A stretch of 64,000 bases of DNA from Paraburkholderia hospita (lineage in GTDB: Bacteria; Pseudomonadota; Gammaproteobacteria; Burkholderiales; Burkholderiaceae): contig NZ_CP026106.1 in the NCBI RefSeq assembly GCF_002902965.1, positions 62,001 through 126,000 on the forward strand. Direction: 5' to 3'. Shown here in pieces: positions 16,724 through 26,352 of the stretch. The notes under the pieces are model-generated. The model saw nothing but the letters and a program-made list of their open reading frames with translations. It was not told where the DNA came from and did not search any database. Within the stretch, counting starts at the first letter, position 1, and every line of letters begins with the position of its first letter. A program made the position numbers and the translations under genes.

Positions 16724-17950
16724 TCATGCCGACCACTTGTCGCCCATCAGCTGATTGGACGGCAGCTTCTCATCGAGCAGTTTGCGCGCGCTTTCGATGC
16801 CCGCAACGGGCAAGCCCTTCGGATCGAGCAAGCCGACCTGCACGAGCACGGAAGCCTGATCCCAATAGATATGCTCGTTATACAGCTTGTCGCCGCGGAA
16901 GCAGACGACAGCGAGCATCGGCACCTCGAAGTATTTGCCCGTCGGCGCGACGCGCGGCAGCAGCCAGTCGATCTCGCAGCTATGTGTGCAAGCAAAGATG
17001 AATTCATCGACGATGCGATCGGAACCGGTGGTCCGCGAGATTGGAATCAGCTTCGTGTCCGGTGGATTTGAGTTGACGAAGTGATTCGTATAGAAGCGCT
17101 TGAGATTGTCATAACCGACGCCGCCCGTCATGGTCGGCACGTGGTTGACGTATGGCTGCGCGACCATGGTCGGCATCACGGCTTCGACGTCGCGCGTCGC
17201 GAACTCGAAATAGCAGTGCTGTTCCCACAGCGTATTCAGATCGTAGATCGGGCCGAGCACCTTGCGCAGCAGCGCGAGCGTGCGCGAGTACGCCATCATC
17301 GCGGCGGGCTTGTCGTATTGCGGGCGCGCAGGCGCGGCGAACGCATGATCGCAGCCGGGATACACATACCGCTCGATGTACGCATGCGTGCGAAGCGCGG
17401 CCATGATCTGCTCGCGCACGGGCGGCGGGCAGTACGCGTCGTTCTCGGGGAAGTGAAACACCATTGGGCAACGAATGTTCTTCACTTCGTCCAGATACGC
17501 TTCGAGCCCGACGCCGTAATAGCTCACCGCACAATCGACGTCCGTGCGCGCAGCCGCGAGCATCGCGAGCTTGCCGCCGAGGCAATAGCCGACCGTGCCG
17601 ACCTTGCCTTGTTGCTCGGGCAGCGCGCGCAACGCATCGAGCGTCGCGGCGATATCCCGCACGGCGAGATCGACGTCGAACTTCGCGTGGAAGTCGAGCG
17701 CGCGCTTCATGTCGTCGCCGTCGTAGCCGAGCACGACATTCGGCTGCATGCGCCAGAACAGATCGGGCACGAGCACGACATAGCCCTCTTCGGCGTAGCG
17801 GTCGGCCGTTTGCTTCAAATAGTCGTTGATGCCGAAAATCTCTTGCAACAGCACGAGGCCCGGACCGGACCCCTGCGCGGGGCGCGCCATGTATGCGTTG
17901 AAACGGCCGCCATCGCGAGCGGCGACTTCGATAAAGGAACCGGCCATCAA
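16724..17950 (-). CDS. Dienelactone-hydrolase-like protein fused to a SnoaL-like domain
   Basis: A 408-residue fusion. Residues 1-235 are a dienelactone-hydrolase alpha/beta fold with GLVLLQEIFGIN near residue 30, the nucleophile elbow GTVGYCLGGK (Cys about 124), an aspartate in the P.ND.YCPP segment and the histidine in GCDHAFAAP. The triad is therefore Cys-Asp-His, as in dienelactone hydrolase. After a linker, residues 255-408 are a SnoaL/NTF2-like domain (WEQHCYFEFATRDVEAVMPTMV.QPYVNHVPTMTGGVGYDNLKRFYTNHF). It follows the aryl-CoA ligase by 72 bases on the same strand and is probably the last gene of the aminobenzoate operon. Substrate not known. Confidence 0.82.
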   Translation of the reverse strand: MMAGSFIEVAARDGGRFNAYMARPAQGSGPGLVLLQEIFGINDYLKQTADRYAEEGYVVLVPDLFWRMQPNVVLGYDGDDMKRALDFHAKFDVDLAVRDIAATLDALRALPEQQGKVGTVGYCLGGKLAMLAAARTDVDCAVSYYGVGLEAYLDEVKNIRCPMVFHFPENDAYCPPPVREQIMAALRTHAYIERYVYPGCDHAFAAPARPQYDKPAAMMAYSRTLALLRKVLGPIYDLNTLWEQHCYFEFATRDVEAVMPTMVAQPYVNHVPTMTGGVGYDNLKRFYTNHFVNSNPPDTKLIPISRTTGSDRIVDEFIFACTHSCEIDWLLPRVAPTGKYFEVPMLAVVCFRGDKLYNEHIYWDQASVLVQVGLLDPKGLPVAGIESARKLLDEKLPSNQLMGDKWSA

Positions 17951-18022
17951 ATGCTCCTCGATTGTGGGACGACGGGGACTGCGCGCGTCACCGCTCGCCG
18001 TTATCGAATGAAGCTTGATGCG

Positions 18023-19666
18023 CTACATCGCACGCAAAGCGAACCGCTTGATCTTGCCGGTTTCCGTGCGAGGCAGCGCGTCGATGAAGGCGACGACACG
18101 CGGATACTTGTAAGGCGCAACGGTATTCTTCACGAATTCCTGCAACTCCGCGACCAGTTTCTCATCGCCGCTATAGCCCGTATTGAGCACGACGAACGCC
18201 TTCACGATCTGTCCGCGTGTCTCGTCGGGCACGCCGATCACGCCGCATTCGGCGACGGCCTGGTGCTGCATCAGCACGCTTTCCACTTCCGGGCCAGAGA
18301 TGTTGTAACCCGCCGAGACGATCATGTCGTCGGCACGCGCCTGATAGAACACGTAGCCGTCCGCGTCGATATAGACGGAATCGCCGGGCAGGTTCCAGCC
18401 GTCGCGCACGAACTTCAGCTGACGCTCGTCGGCGAGATAGCGGCAGCCGGTCGGCCCGCGCACTGCGAGCTTGCCGAGCGTGCCGGTGGGCACGGGGCGC
18501 ATGTCATCGTCGACGGCTTGCACGACATAGCCAGGCACGGCCTTGCCGATTGCATGCGGCCGCACATCGTGTCCCGCCGACGAGATGAAGATATGAATGA
18601 GTTCAGTGCCGCCGATGCCGTCGACCATCTCGATTCCGCTCGCTTCGCGCCACAGCGCGCGCGTCGAATCGGGCAGCGCTTCGCCTGCGGACACGGTCTT
18701 TTTCAGCGATGCAATGTCGTAGCGCGGAATCAACGGCGCCATCTGCCGATAGAAAGTCGGCGCGGTGAACATCACGGTCGCCTGAAAGCGCTCGACGTTT
18801 TGCAGCAGCGTTTCGGGCGTCTGCTTTTCGATCAGCACTGTCGATGCGCCCGCGCGCAACGGAAAGCACAGCAGCCCGCCAAGGCCGAACGTGAACGCGA
18901 GCGGCGGCGTGCCGCAGAAGATGTCGTCGGCGGTGGGCTTCAGGATGTGGCGCGGGAACAGATCGCACATCGCCAGCACGTCGCGATGGAAGTGCATGCA
19001 GCCCTTCGGCGCGCCTGTCGTGCCGCTCGTGAAGGCGATCAGGCAGACGTCGTCGGCGGCTGTGTCGCAGGCCTTGAATTCAGCCGGCTTTGACGCCGCC
19101 AGTGTTTCGAGCGAACCCGCTGCGTCGTCGTCGTGAAAAACCAGCGTGTTTTTCAGGCCTTCACAAAAGTACTCGTCGCCTTGCGTCGCGCAGCGCGCGA
19201 GTTCTTCCGTCAGACGCGTGTCGCATAGCGCCGCGCCGATTTGCGCCTTGTCGATGATCTGCTTGAGTTCTTTTGCGCGCAGCAACGGCATGGTCGGCAC
19301 GACGACGAGACCCGCCTTCAACGCCGCGAGAAACGCGACGGCCATCTGCAACGTGTTCGGCCCGCGCAACAAAACGCGGTTGCCCGGCCGCAAACCCATT
19401 TCGTCGATTAGCACGTGTGCGCTGCGATTGACCATTGCGAGCAGTTCGCCGTATGTGGTCGCGTGCGGCTTGCCGTCGACATCGGACCAGATCGCCGGCC
19501 GATCGCGATGCCCATTTTCGACGGCACGATCGAGCAGTTCAGTCGCGCAGTTGAAACGCGCCGGATACGCGACGTCCGGGTTGTCGAGCAGGAACACCGG
19601 CCATTGATCCTGCGGCGGCAAGTGATTGCGCGCGAAAGTATCGACGTGAGCTGACGGTTCCATCAT
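18023..19666 (-). CDS. Aryl-CoA ligase, probably 2-aminobenzoate-CoA ligase
   Basis: A 547-residue adenylate-forming enzyme that would activate an aromatic acid with ATP and CoA. Seen: the P-loop-like motif IAFTSGTTGAPKGCMHFH near residue 215, VDGIGGTELIHIF near residue 330, GDSVYIDADGYVFYQARADDMI near residue 425 and the catalytic lysine region RTETGKIKRFALR at the end. The N-terminus (SAHVDTFARNHLPP) and the KGCMHFHRD segment match what I recall of 2-aminobenzoate/benzoate-type ligases. Operon partners (monooxygenase/reductase fusion, RidA) favour 2-aminobenzoate over benzoate. Two ATGs are adjacent; the second (19663) has the better distance to GGGGAG. Confidence 0.82.
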   Translation of the reverse strand: MMEPSAHVDTFARNHLPPQDQWPVFLLDNPDVAYPARFNCATELLDRAVENGHRDRPAIWSDVDGKPHATTYGELLAMVNRSAHVLIDEMGLRPGNRVLLRGPNTLQMAVAFLAALKAGLVVVPTMPLLRAKELKQIIDKAQIGAALCDTRLTEELARCATQGDEYFCEGLKNTLVFHDDDAAGSLETLAASKPAEFKACDTAADDVCLIAFTSGTTGAPKGCMHFHRDVLAMCDLFPRHILKPTADDIFCGTPPLAFTFGLGGLLCFPLRAGASTVLIEKQTPETLLQNVERFQATVMFTAPTFYRQMAPLIPRYDIASLKKTVSAGEALPDSTRALWREASGIEMVDGIGGTELIHIFISSAGHDVRPHAIGKAVPGYVVQAVDDDMRPVPTGTLGKLAVRGPTGCRYLADERQLKFVRDGWNLPGDSVYIDADGYVFYQARADDMIVSAGYNISGPEVESVLMQHQAVAECGVIGVPDETRGQIVKAFVVLNTGYSGDEKLVAELQEFVKNTVAPYKYPRVVAFIDALPRTETGKIKRFALRAM

Positions 19667-19730
19667 GAAACTCCCCTGCCATACGTGCGTGATGTGCGAA
19701 ATGGTTTGATCTGCGCTGCCCGCAGCGCGT

Positions 19731-20129
19731 CTAGTCGGTAATCACGGCGGTTGCTTCGATTTCCACTTTGGCGTCGTCCTCGATCAGCGCGACGACCTGC
19801 ACGGCGCTCATCGCGATGTCGTAGTCGCCGATCAGTTCGCGGAATGCCTGGCCGATCTCCTTGAGCGACGCGAGGTACTCGCGCTTGTCAGTGACGTACC
19901 ACGTCATGCGCACGAGGTGCTCGGGCTGTCCGCCTGCTTCGCGCAGTACCGCGAGCACGTTGCGCAGCGCCTGCACGGCCTGTTCGGCGAAGCGCTCGCT
20001 CGTCATGCGCGCCTCTTCGTTCCAGCCGATCTGTCCGGCGATAAACACCTGCGTGCCATTCGCCGCGACACCATTGGCATAGCCCTTCGGCTTGACCCAG
20101 CCTGCGGGCAGAAGCGATCGTTTTTTCAT
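19731..20129 (-). CDS. RidA family protein (enamine/imine deaminase)
   Basis: A 132-residue Rid-family protein: GYANGV.ANGTQVFIAGQIGW, the central QAVQALRNVLAVLREAGG..EHLVRMTWYVTD, and a late KVEIEATAVI strand. Family members hydrolyse reactive enamines or imines to ketones and ammonia, or act on related intermediates. Here it is in an operon that would reduce and hydrate a 2-amino-cyclohexenyl-CoA, whose amino group must eventually leave as ammonia, so a pathway deaminase role is attractive. The classical RidA arginine is not in its usual motif, pointing to a non-archetypal subgroup. Start overlaps the thioesterase stop. Confidence 0.83.
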   Translation of the reverse strand: MKKRSLLPAGWVKPKGYANGVAANGTQVFIAGQIGWNEEARMTSERFAEQAVQALRNVLAVLREAGGQPEHLVRMTWYVTDKREYLASLKEIGQAFRELIGDYDIAMSAVQVVALIEDDAKVEIEATAVITD

Positions 20130-20569
20130 GAGCGTTGCTCCTCGGATTGAACGGTCTGCGGCGCGAATGCCGCGAGCGCGGCGGCGATGTCGTTGGGAAT
20201 GTCGATCGACTGGCCGCTCTCCAGCGATGTCGTGACGAGCACTTGCGCCGAGCGAAAGCGCACTTCATCGGCGCAACGGGCGACGATCGCGATGCCAATC
20301 GAACGGCGTCCGATGCGCGTGACATCCAGCGAAAGCGTGATCGTTTCGCCCATGCGGCTTGGCCTCGAAAACTCGCAATCGAGCTTCACGATAGGCAGGC
20401 CGACGCGGCGCGTCTGGATCATGTGCGCGTAGTCGATGGCAAGACGCTCGTTGCACCACTCTTCGACGAGCATGTTCGTCATCACCAGATACTGCGGAAA
20501 GTAGACGATGCCCGCCGGATCGCAATGCGCGAAGCGGATGCGCATAGGCATGTCGAACGTTGCGCTCAT
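20126..20569 (-). CDS. Acyl-CoA thioesterase (4HBT hot-dog fold)
   Basis: A 147-residue hot-dog thioesterase of the 4-hydroxybenzoyl-CoA type: [20 protein letters not shown] with the catalytic-type Asp in H-C-D-P-A-G, then a long helix and beta strands ending in TTSL. It would hydrolyse an acyl- or aroyl-CoA in the pathway, or rescue CoA trapped in dead-end thioesters. I start at ATG 20569, whose ATGA overlaps the acyl-CoA dehydrogenase stop; the gene stop likewise overlaps the RidA start. Coupling on both sides makes operon membership certain. Confidence 0.87.
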   Translation of the reverse strand: MSATFDMPMRIRFAHCDPAGIVYFPQYLVMTNMLVEEWCNERLAIDYAHMIQTRRVGLPIVKLDCEFSRPSRMGETITLSLDVTRIGRRSIGIAIVARCADEVRFRSAQVLVTTSLESGQSIDIPNDIAAALAAFAPQTVQSEEQRS

Positions 20570-21762
20570 GATTCGCGTTCCTGCTGCGCAGCCGCGTGCG
20601 CCTTGAGCAGATCGCGTCCGACGATCAGTTGCTGCACTTCCGTCGCGCCTTCGTAGATGCGCAACGCGCGAATCTCGCGATACAGCCTTTCGACCGTCGT
20701 GCCGCTTTGCACGCCCATGCCGCCCCACAGTTGCACGGCGGCATCGATGACCTGCTGCGCGCCTTCGCTCGCGTGCCACTTCGCCATCGCGGCTTCACGC
20801 GTGACGCTCTCGCCCTGATCGCGCAGCCATGCGGCGCGATAGACGAGCAGCGCGCTGCTGTCGATCGTCAACGCCATCTGCGCGAGTTTGGCTTGCGTCA
20901 ACTGAAAATCGCCGAGCGTCTGACCGAACATCTTGCGCGACGCGGCGCGTTCGAGGCCTTCCTGCAACGCGCGCCGCGCAAAGCCCAACGACGCCGCCGC
21001 GACCGACGTGCGGAAGATATCGAGCGTGCGCATCGCGATCTTGAAGCCTTCGCCGGGCGCACCGAGCATCTGGCTGCGCGGCACGCGCGCGTTGGCGAAA
21101 TGCAGACGCGCGAGCGGATGCGGCGCGATCACGTCGATGCGTTCGGCGATCTGCAGGCCCGGCGTATCGGCATCGACAATGAACGCGCTGATGCCGCGCG
21201 CACCGGGTGCTTCGCCCGTTCTTGCAAACACGACATAGAAGTCGGCGATACCACCGTTCGAGATCCACGTCTTGTCGCCGTCCAGCACGTAGCTGTCGCC
21301 TTCCGCGCGCGCCTGCAAGGCCATTGCTGCAACGTCGGAACCCGCTTCAGGTTCTGACAGCGCGAACGCTGCAATGGCTTCGCCCCTTACCACCCGTGGC
21401 AAATAGTGCGATTTCTGTTCATGCGTGCCCGCCAGCGTGATCGCGCCCGAGCCGAGGCCTTGCATGGCGAGCGCGAAGTCCGCGAGGCCGTCGTGTTTCG
21501 CGAGCGTCTCGCGCAGCAGACACACGGCGCGGGTGTCGATCGTGTCGCCATGTCCGCCGTATTGCGTGCCGCCGACGCCATACTTCAACCAGCCCGCTTC
21601 GCCCAATGCACGCACGAGTTGGCGGCATGTCGCGTCGGCGTCGTCATGCGGCACGTGTGCGAGATGCTGCGAGGCCCATGTTTCTATTCCTTCGGCCAGT
21701 TCGCGATGACGCGCTTCGAAGAACGGCCAGGCCAACGCGCCGTGCGGATCTTTCAGCTTCAC
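20566..21762 (-). CDS. Acyl-CoA dehydrogenase
   Basis: A 398-residue flavoprotein. The sequence has the substrate/FAD signatures [16 protein letters not shown] near residue 135 and the [17 protein letters not shown] strand region, plus the C-terminal [42 protein letters not shown]. The glutamate in IYEGATEVQ occupies the catalytic-base position of the medium-chain-type enzymes. In the 2-aminobenzoyl-CoA hybrid pathway, a dehydrogenase is needed for the beta-oxidation-like steps after ring reduction; this is the natural candidate. It follows the hydratase by 2 bases. Confidence 0.9.
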   Translation of the reverse strand: MKLKDPHGALAWPFFEARHRELAEGIETWASQHLAHVPHDDADATCRQLVRALGEAGWLKYGVGGTQYGGHGDTIDTRAVCLLRETLAKHDGLADFALAMQGLGSGAITLAGTHEQKSHYLPRVVRGEAIAAFALSEPEAGSDVAAMALQARAEGDSYVLDGDKTWISNGGIADFYVVFARTGEAPGARGISAFIVDADTPGLQIAERIDVIAPHPLARLHFANARVPRSQMLGAPGEGFKIAMRTLDIFRTSVAAASLGFARRALQEGLERAASRKMFGQTLGDFQLTQAKLAQMALTIDSSALLVYRAAWLRDQGESVTREAAMAKWHASEGAQQVIDAAVQLWGGMGVQSGTTVERLYREIRALRIYEGATEVQQLIVGRDLLKAHAAAQQERES

Positions 21763-21764
21763 GG

Positions 21765-22616
21765 TCAGTCTCCTTCGAACACAGGACGCGATTTAGCCGC
21801 GAACGCGCGATACGCACGCTCGAAATCGCGCGTCGTCATGCAGATGGCCTGTGCCTGCGCTTCGGATTCGATTGCTTCGTCGATGCTCATGCTCCATTCC
21901 TGGTGCAGCATCTTCTTCGTGACGCCGTGCGCGAACGTCGGGCCGGCGGCGAGGTCGGCGGCGAGTTTCGATGCTTCGTCGAGCAACGCTTCCGGCGCGC
22001 ACAGGCGGTTGTAGAAGCCCCACGCGTAACCTTCTTCGCCACTCGCGGAGCGCCCCGTGTACAGCAGTTCGGCTGCCCGCCCCTGGCCGATGATGCGCGG
22101 CAGGATCGAGCACGCGCCCATGTCGCAACCGGCAAGGCCCACACGCGTGAACAGAAACGCGAGCTTGCTGCGCGCGGTGCCGAGACGCATGTCGGAGGCC
22201 ATCGCGAGAATCGCGCCCGCGCCTGCGCAAACGCCGTCGACGGCCGCGATGATCGGTTGCGGACAATGCCGCATCGCTTTCACGAGATCGCCGGTCATGC
22301 GCGTGAAGAGCAGCAGTTCGGGCATCGGCAGATCGATCAGTGGCGCGATGATGTCGTGCACGTCGCCGCCCGAGCAGAAGTTGTCGCCAGCGCCGTGCAT
22401 GACCACGACCTTCACGTCGGTTGCATAGGCGAGTTGCCGGAACAGATCGCGCAACTCCGCGTACGATTCGAACGTCAGCGGGTTCTTGCGCTCGGGGCGG
22501 TTCAGCGTGATCGTCGCGACGCCCGCGTCGACGGACCAGCCGAAGTGCTTCGCCTCATACGCGGCGAGCGTCGTGCGATTGCCGGCCAGCAGGGCTTCGG
22601 CAGCGGAACGGGTCAT
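21765..22616 (-). CDS. Enoyl-CoA hydratase/isomerase family protein
   Basis: A 283-residue crotonase-fold protein: [22 protein letters not shown], the oxyanion-hole strand [17 protein letters not shown] and a second G-A-G-A turn in [23 protein letters not shown]. The usual Pro-Glu before the second helix, which supplies one catalytic acid in hydratases, reads [15 protein letters not shown] here, so an aspartate may take over or the reaction may differ. In this operon it would hydrate or cleave the alicyclic CoA intermediate formed from the aromatic ring. Annotated at family level only. Confidence 0.85.
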   Translation of the reverse strand: MTRSAAEALLAGNRTTLAAYEAKHFGWSVDAGVATITLNRPERKNPLTFESYAELRDLFRQLAYATDVKVVVMHGAGDNFCSGGDVHDIIAPLIDLPMPELLLFTRMTGDLVKAMRHCPQPIIAAVDGVCAGAGAILAMASDMRLGTARSKLAFLFTRVGLAGCDMGACSILPRIIGQGRAAELLYTGRSASGEEGYAWGFYNRLCAPEALLDEASKLAADLAAGPTFAHGVTKKMLHQEWSMSIDEAIESEAQAQAICMTTRDFERAYRAFAAKSRPVFEGD

Positions 22617-22646
22617 CGTTGTCTCCTCTTTTGCAGATGTCGCGCG

Positions 22647-23204
22647 TCAGCTCTTGATCGTGTTCAGCAGATGCTGCTTGAGCTTGCCGAGCTTCTGATG
22701 CGTGTGCGATTTCTCATCGAGATCGAGGCCGCCGAACATTTCGACGACCCATTGCTCGTGTGCGACGGCCATTTTGTCGAACAGCGCGCGGCCTTCAGGC
22801 GTGAGACGGACGCTGATCGAACGGCGGTCGTTCGGATCGGTGTCGCGCGCGACGAGCCCTTCTTTTTCCAGTTGATCCGTAATGCCGGTGATGTTGCCGC
22901 CCGTCACCATCAGACGGCGCGACAGTTCCGTCATCTTGAGGCCTTCGGGATGACGCTCCAGTTGCGCCATCAGATCGAAGCGCGGCAGCGTCGTGTCGAA
23001 CTCGTTGCGCAGACGCTTACGCAATTCCGCTTGCACGAGGTTGGTGGTGGTCAGCATGCGCAGCCACAGGCGCAAGCCCATGTGACTGTCCGCGCCCGTG
23101 CTCATTTCCATGTCCACGACGTTCTCCGCGGGTTTCGCAATGCCTTTGCGCGTCGGTTTGGCTTCGGCGGCGACGGCCGTCTTCTTCTTTGCAATGTTGC
23201 TCAT
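22647..23204 (-). CDS. MarR-family transcriptional regulator
   Basis: A 185-residue regulator. After a Lys/Ala-rich N-terminal arm (1-30), the winged helix-turn-helix spans about residues 45-160: TTLPRFDLMAQLERHPEGLKMTELSRRLMVTGGNITGITDQLEKEGLVARDTDPNDRRS, the last part being the wing. MarR proteins in aromatic-catabolism operons usually repress them and release DNA on binding the aryl-CoA or free acid. It is embedded in the operon (start overlaps the dehydrogenase stop, ATGA), giving autoregulation. The inverted repeats around the promoter at 26380-26416 are its likely site. Confidence 0.87.
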   Translation of the reverse strand: MSNIAKKKTAVAAEAKPTRKGIAKPAENVVDMEMSTGADSHMGLRLWLRMLTTTNLVQAELRKRLRNEFDTTLPRFDLMAQLERHPEGLKMTELSRRLMVTGGNITGITDQLEKEGLVARDTDPNDRRSISVRLTPEGRALFDKMAVAHEQWVVEMFGGLDLDEKSHTHQKLGKLKQHLLNTIKS

Positions 23205-23980
23205 GTGACTTCTCCGCCTGAAACGGAAACAGATTGACCTGTGATGGATTCGGAGCCTGGCATGCACAACCACAGCACGGCATTCGCGACTTCGGCGGGC
23301 GCGACGAAGCGGCGCTGCGGGTTGTTGCGCACGAGAACGTCGCGCGCTTCCTGCTCGCTGCGCGAAGTCTTCGCGGTGATCTGGTCGAGCGACGCGCGCA
23401 GCAGTTCCGTTTCCGTATAGCCGGGACAGACGGCGTTGACCGTGACGCCCTTCGTCGCGACTTCGAGCGCGAGCGAGCGCGTGAGGCCGATCACGCCATG
23501 CTTGGCCGCGCAGTAAGCGGCGACGTACGCGTAACCGATCTGTCCCGCCGTGCTCGCGACGTTGACGATGCGGCCATAGCCTCGTTCGAGCATCGACGGC
23601 AACACGGCGCGCGTGCAGAGAAATACGCCCGTCAGGTTGACGTCGAGCATGCGTTGCCACAGCGCCATATCCGTGTGCGTGAAGGGCGCCGCTTGCGCTT
23701 GGCCGGCGTTGTTGACAAGCACATCGACAGCGCCCGCAATCGATGATGCTTCAGAAAACGCCTTGTTAACAGCGCTTTCGTCGCACACATCGACGCTGAT
23801 ACAAGCCGCGATCTCGCCATACGCGCTCAAGGATTCGCGCTGCGCGGCAAGACGTTGCGCGTCGCGGCCCATCAGCGTGACGCGCGCGCCTGCGCGAACC
23901 AGCGCTTCGGCCGTTGCCGCGCCGATGCCGCTGCCGCCGCCCGTCACGACGGCGTGCTTTCCCGCAAGGGTGCTGTTCAT
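23201..23980 (-). CDS. Short-chain dehydrogenase/reductase, probable hydroxyacyl-CoA dehydrogenase
   Basis: A 259-residue SDR of the classical type: cofactor motif VVTGGGSGIGAA at residue 11, structural NNAG near residue 88, catalytic Y-C-A-A-K near residue 154, and the PGY.ETELL loop after it. Arg/Asp residues after the second strand (MGRDAQ) suggest NADP, but this is uncertain. The ATG at 23980 overlaps the stop of the monooxygenase gene (TGATG). In the pathway it would oxidise a ring hydroxyl or 3-hydroxyacyl-CoA. Reaction inferred from context. Confidence 0.87.
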   Translation of the reverse strand: MNSTLAGKHAVVTGGGSGIGAATAEALVRAGARVTLMGRDAQRLAAQRESLSAYGEIAACISVDVCDESAVNKAFSEASSIAGAVDVLVNNAGQAQAAPFTHTDMALWQRMLDVNLTGVFLCTRAVLPSMLERGYGRIVNVASTAGQIGYAYVAAYCAAKHGVIGLTRSLALEVATKGVTVNAVCPGYTETELLRASLDQITAKTSRSEQEARDVLVRNNPQRRFVAPAEVANAVLWLCMPGSESITGQSVSVSGGEVT

Positions 23981-26352
23981 CAAACTGTTCCTTCCGCACG
24001 CTGCGCGCGTTCGATCGGCGACAGGCGCGCATTCTCGGCGGCCTGCGCGCGCTCGCGTTCGTAGTTGCGTTCGAGCTGCGACTTGGCCGCCGTGTATTGC
24101 TTCGGCCAGTTGACGTCGAAGTAGCCGATCTTCGCCGCCTCGTTCAGCGTCCACGACGGATTCGCCAGATGCGGACGCGCGACCGCGCACAAGTCCGCGC
24201 GGCCTGCTGCGATGATGCTGTTCACGTGATCCGCCTCGGAGATCGCGCCGACTGCGATCGTCGCGATGCCCGCCTCGTTGCGGATGCGATCGGCGAACGG
24301 CGTCTGGAACATACGGCCATACACGGGCTTTTCTTCCTTGCTGACCTGACCCGACGACACGTCGATCATGTCCGCGCCCGCCGCCTTGAACGCGCGTGCG
24401 ATCTCGACGGCGTCGTCGGGTGTGGTGCCGCCGTCGACCCAGTCGTGCGCGGAGATACGCACTGACATCGGCTTGTCCTGCGGCCACACCTTCCGCATCG
24501 CGGCGAACACTTCGAGCGGATAGCGCAGACGATTCGCAAGCGTTCCACCGTATTCGTCGGTGCGATGATTGGTGAGCGGCGAGAGAAAGCTCGACAGGAA
24601 ATAGCCGTGCGCGCAGTGCAGTTCGAGCCAGTCGAAGCCCGCTTCCGCGGCCATTTCGGTTGCGCGCACGAATTGCGTTTCGATCTCGCGCAGTTCTGCA
24701 TGCGTCGCTTCGCGCGACCATTGGCTCACGCCGCGCAGGTATTGCTGCGGCGATGCCGACACCAAAGACCAGTTGTCATCGGGCAAGGGCTGATCGATGC
24801 CTTCCCAGCTGACGCGTGTCGAAGCCTTCGCGCCCGCGTGGCCGAGCTGCATGCCGATCTTCGCATCGGATTGCCCGTGCACGAACTGCACGATGCGGCG
24901 CCACGCGGCGAGATGCTCGGGCGCATACATGCCGGGGCATCCCGGCGTGATGCGCGCTTCGGGTGACACGCACGTCATCTCGGTCATCACGAGCGCTGCG
25001 CCACCCATGGCACGCGCGCCGAGATGCATCAGGTGATAGTCGCCAGCGACGCCGTCGACGGCCGAATACTGCGCCATCGGCGAGACGACGACGCGGTTCT
25101 TCAACGTCACGCCGCGCAGTTTGAACGGCGTGAACATGGGCGGGACGGAGTGCTTGTCCGGCGCGCGTTCCATGCCCGCGCGCGCCGCCAGCCAGTCTTC
25201 GAATGACGAGAGATAGCCGGCATCGCGGTCGCGCAGGTTCTCGTGCGAAATGCGCTGCGAGCGCGTCAGCAGCGAATACGCGAACTGCTCCGGCTCGAAA
25301 GCGGTGTAACGGTCGACATGCTCGAACCATTCCGTCGAATTGCGCGCGGCATTCTGGATGCGCAGCACGTCCACGCTGCGCACTTCCGTGTAGTGCGCGA
25401 GTGCGGCGGCGAGATCGTGCGGATGCGCGTCGATGCTGTTCGCGAGTTCGATCGCGTCTTCGAGCGCGAGCTTGGTGCCGGAGCCGATCGAAAAATGCGC
25501 GGTGTGCGCGGCGTCGCCCATCAGCACGACGGGTACGCGTTTGCCGTCGGCGCCTGTTTTCCAGTGCGCCCATTCGCGACTGACGACACGCGGAAAGCGG
25601 ATCCATTGCGACGAGCCGCGCAGATGGCTAGCGTTCGACATCAGCGGATGGCCGTCGAGGTACTTCGCAAAGAGCCGCTCGCAGAACGCGATGCTGTCTT
25701 CCTTGCTCATTTCGTCGAGTCCGGCCGCGCGCCACACGCGCTCGGGCGTTTCGACGATGAACGTCGAGGTTTCATCGTCGAAGCGGTACGCGTGCGCCTG
25801 GAACCAGCCCCATTCGGTCTTTTCGAACGCGAACGTAAAGGCGTCGAAGAGCTTCTTCGTGCCGAGCCACACGAAGCGGCAGTCGCGCATGTCGATGTCG
25901 GGTTGATAGGTCGAGGCGTATTTCTGGCGGATGGCGCTGTTCAGGCCGTCGCTGGCGATGATGAGGTCGGCGTCGTAATCGTCGTCGTTCGTGACCTGGG
26001 TTTCGAAGACCAGCTTCACGCCGAGTTCTTCGCAACGCGCCTGCAGGATGTTCAGCAGCCGCTTGCGGCCGATGCCGCAAAAGCCGTGCCCCGACGAGCG
26101 TACCTTCGCGCCGCGAAAGTTGATTTCGATGTCGTCCCAGTGGTTGAACGCGTCGAGGATCATGTCGGCGCTTTTGGCGTCGGCGGCGCGCAGATTGCCT
26201 AGCGTCTGGTCGGAGAACACGACGCCCCAGCCGAAGGTGTCGTACGGCCGGTTGCGCTCGACGATGACCACTTCGTGCGCCGGATGCCGGTGCTTCATCA
26301 ACAACCCAAAATACAGCCCAGCCGGGCCGCCGCCGATACAGACAATGCGCAT
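23980..26352 (-). CDS. Flavin monooxygenase / old-yellow-enzyme fusion, probable 2-aminobenzoyl-CoA monooxygenase/reductase
   Basis: A 790-residue two-domain enzyme. Residues 1-390 are a PHBH-type FAD monooxygenase: IGGGPAG at 6-12 and the [26 protein letters not shown] flavin-binding motif near residue 280. Residues about 405-770 are an FMN NADH:flavin oxidoreductase with [15 protein letters not shown] near the start and [16 protein letters not shown] near residue 590. This exact fusion is known from 2-aminobenzoyl-CoA monooxygenase/reductase, which hydroxylates and then reduces the ring of 2-aminobenzoyl-CoA. Automated pipelines also call it salicylyl-CoA 5-hydroxylase/oxidoreductase. First gene of the operon, 24 bases or so after the predicted transcript start. 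Confidence 0.88.
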   Translation of the reverse strand: MRIVCIGGGPAGLYFGLLMKHRHPAHEVVIVERNRPYDTFGWGVVFSDQTLGNLRAADAKSADMILDAFNHWDDIEINFRGAKVRSSGHGFCGIGRKRLLNILQARCEELGVKLVFETQVTNDDDYDADLIIASDGLNSAIRQKYASTYQPDIDMRDCRFVWLGTKKLFDAFTFAFEKTEWGWFQAHAYRFDDETSTFIVETPERVWRAAGLDEMSKEDSIAFCERLFAKYLDGHPLMSNASHLRGSSQWIRFPRVVSREWAHWKTGADGKRVPVVLMGDAAHTAHFSIGSGTKLALEDAIELANSIDAHPHDLAAALAHYTEVRSVDVLRIQNAARNSTEWFEHVDRYTAFEPEQFAYSLLTRSQRISHENLRDRDAGYLSSFEDWLAARAGMERAPDKHSVPPMFTPFKLRGVTLKNRVVVSPMAQYSAVDGVAGDYHLMHLGARAMGGAALVMTEMTCVSPEARITPGCPGMYAPEHLAAWRRIVQFVHGQSDAKIGMQLGHAGAKASTRVSWEGIDQPLPDDNWSLVSASPQQYLRGVSQWSREATHAELREIETQFVRATEMAAEAGFDWLELHCAHGYFLSSFLSPLTNHRTDEYGGTLANRLRYPLEVFAAMRKVWPQDKPMSVRISAHDWVDGGTTPDDAVEIARAFKAAGADMIDVSSGQVSKEEKPVYGRMFQTPFADRIRNEAGIATIAVGAISEADHVNSIIAAGRADLCAVARPHLANPSWTLNEAAKIGYFDVNWPKQYTAAKSQLERNYERERAQAAENARLSPIERAQRAEGTV

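Noticed and set aside
23980..26352. Labelling the fusion enzyme as a salicylyl-CoA 5-hydroxylase
   Set aside because: The presence of the old-yellow-enzyme domain, a 2-aminobenzoate-type ligase and a RidA protein fits 2-aminobenzoyl-CoA better. The salicylate reading remains possible but less likely.
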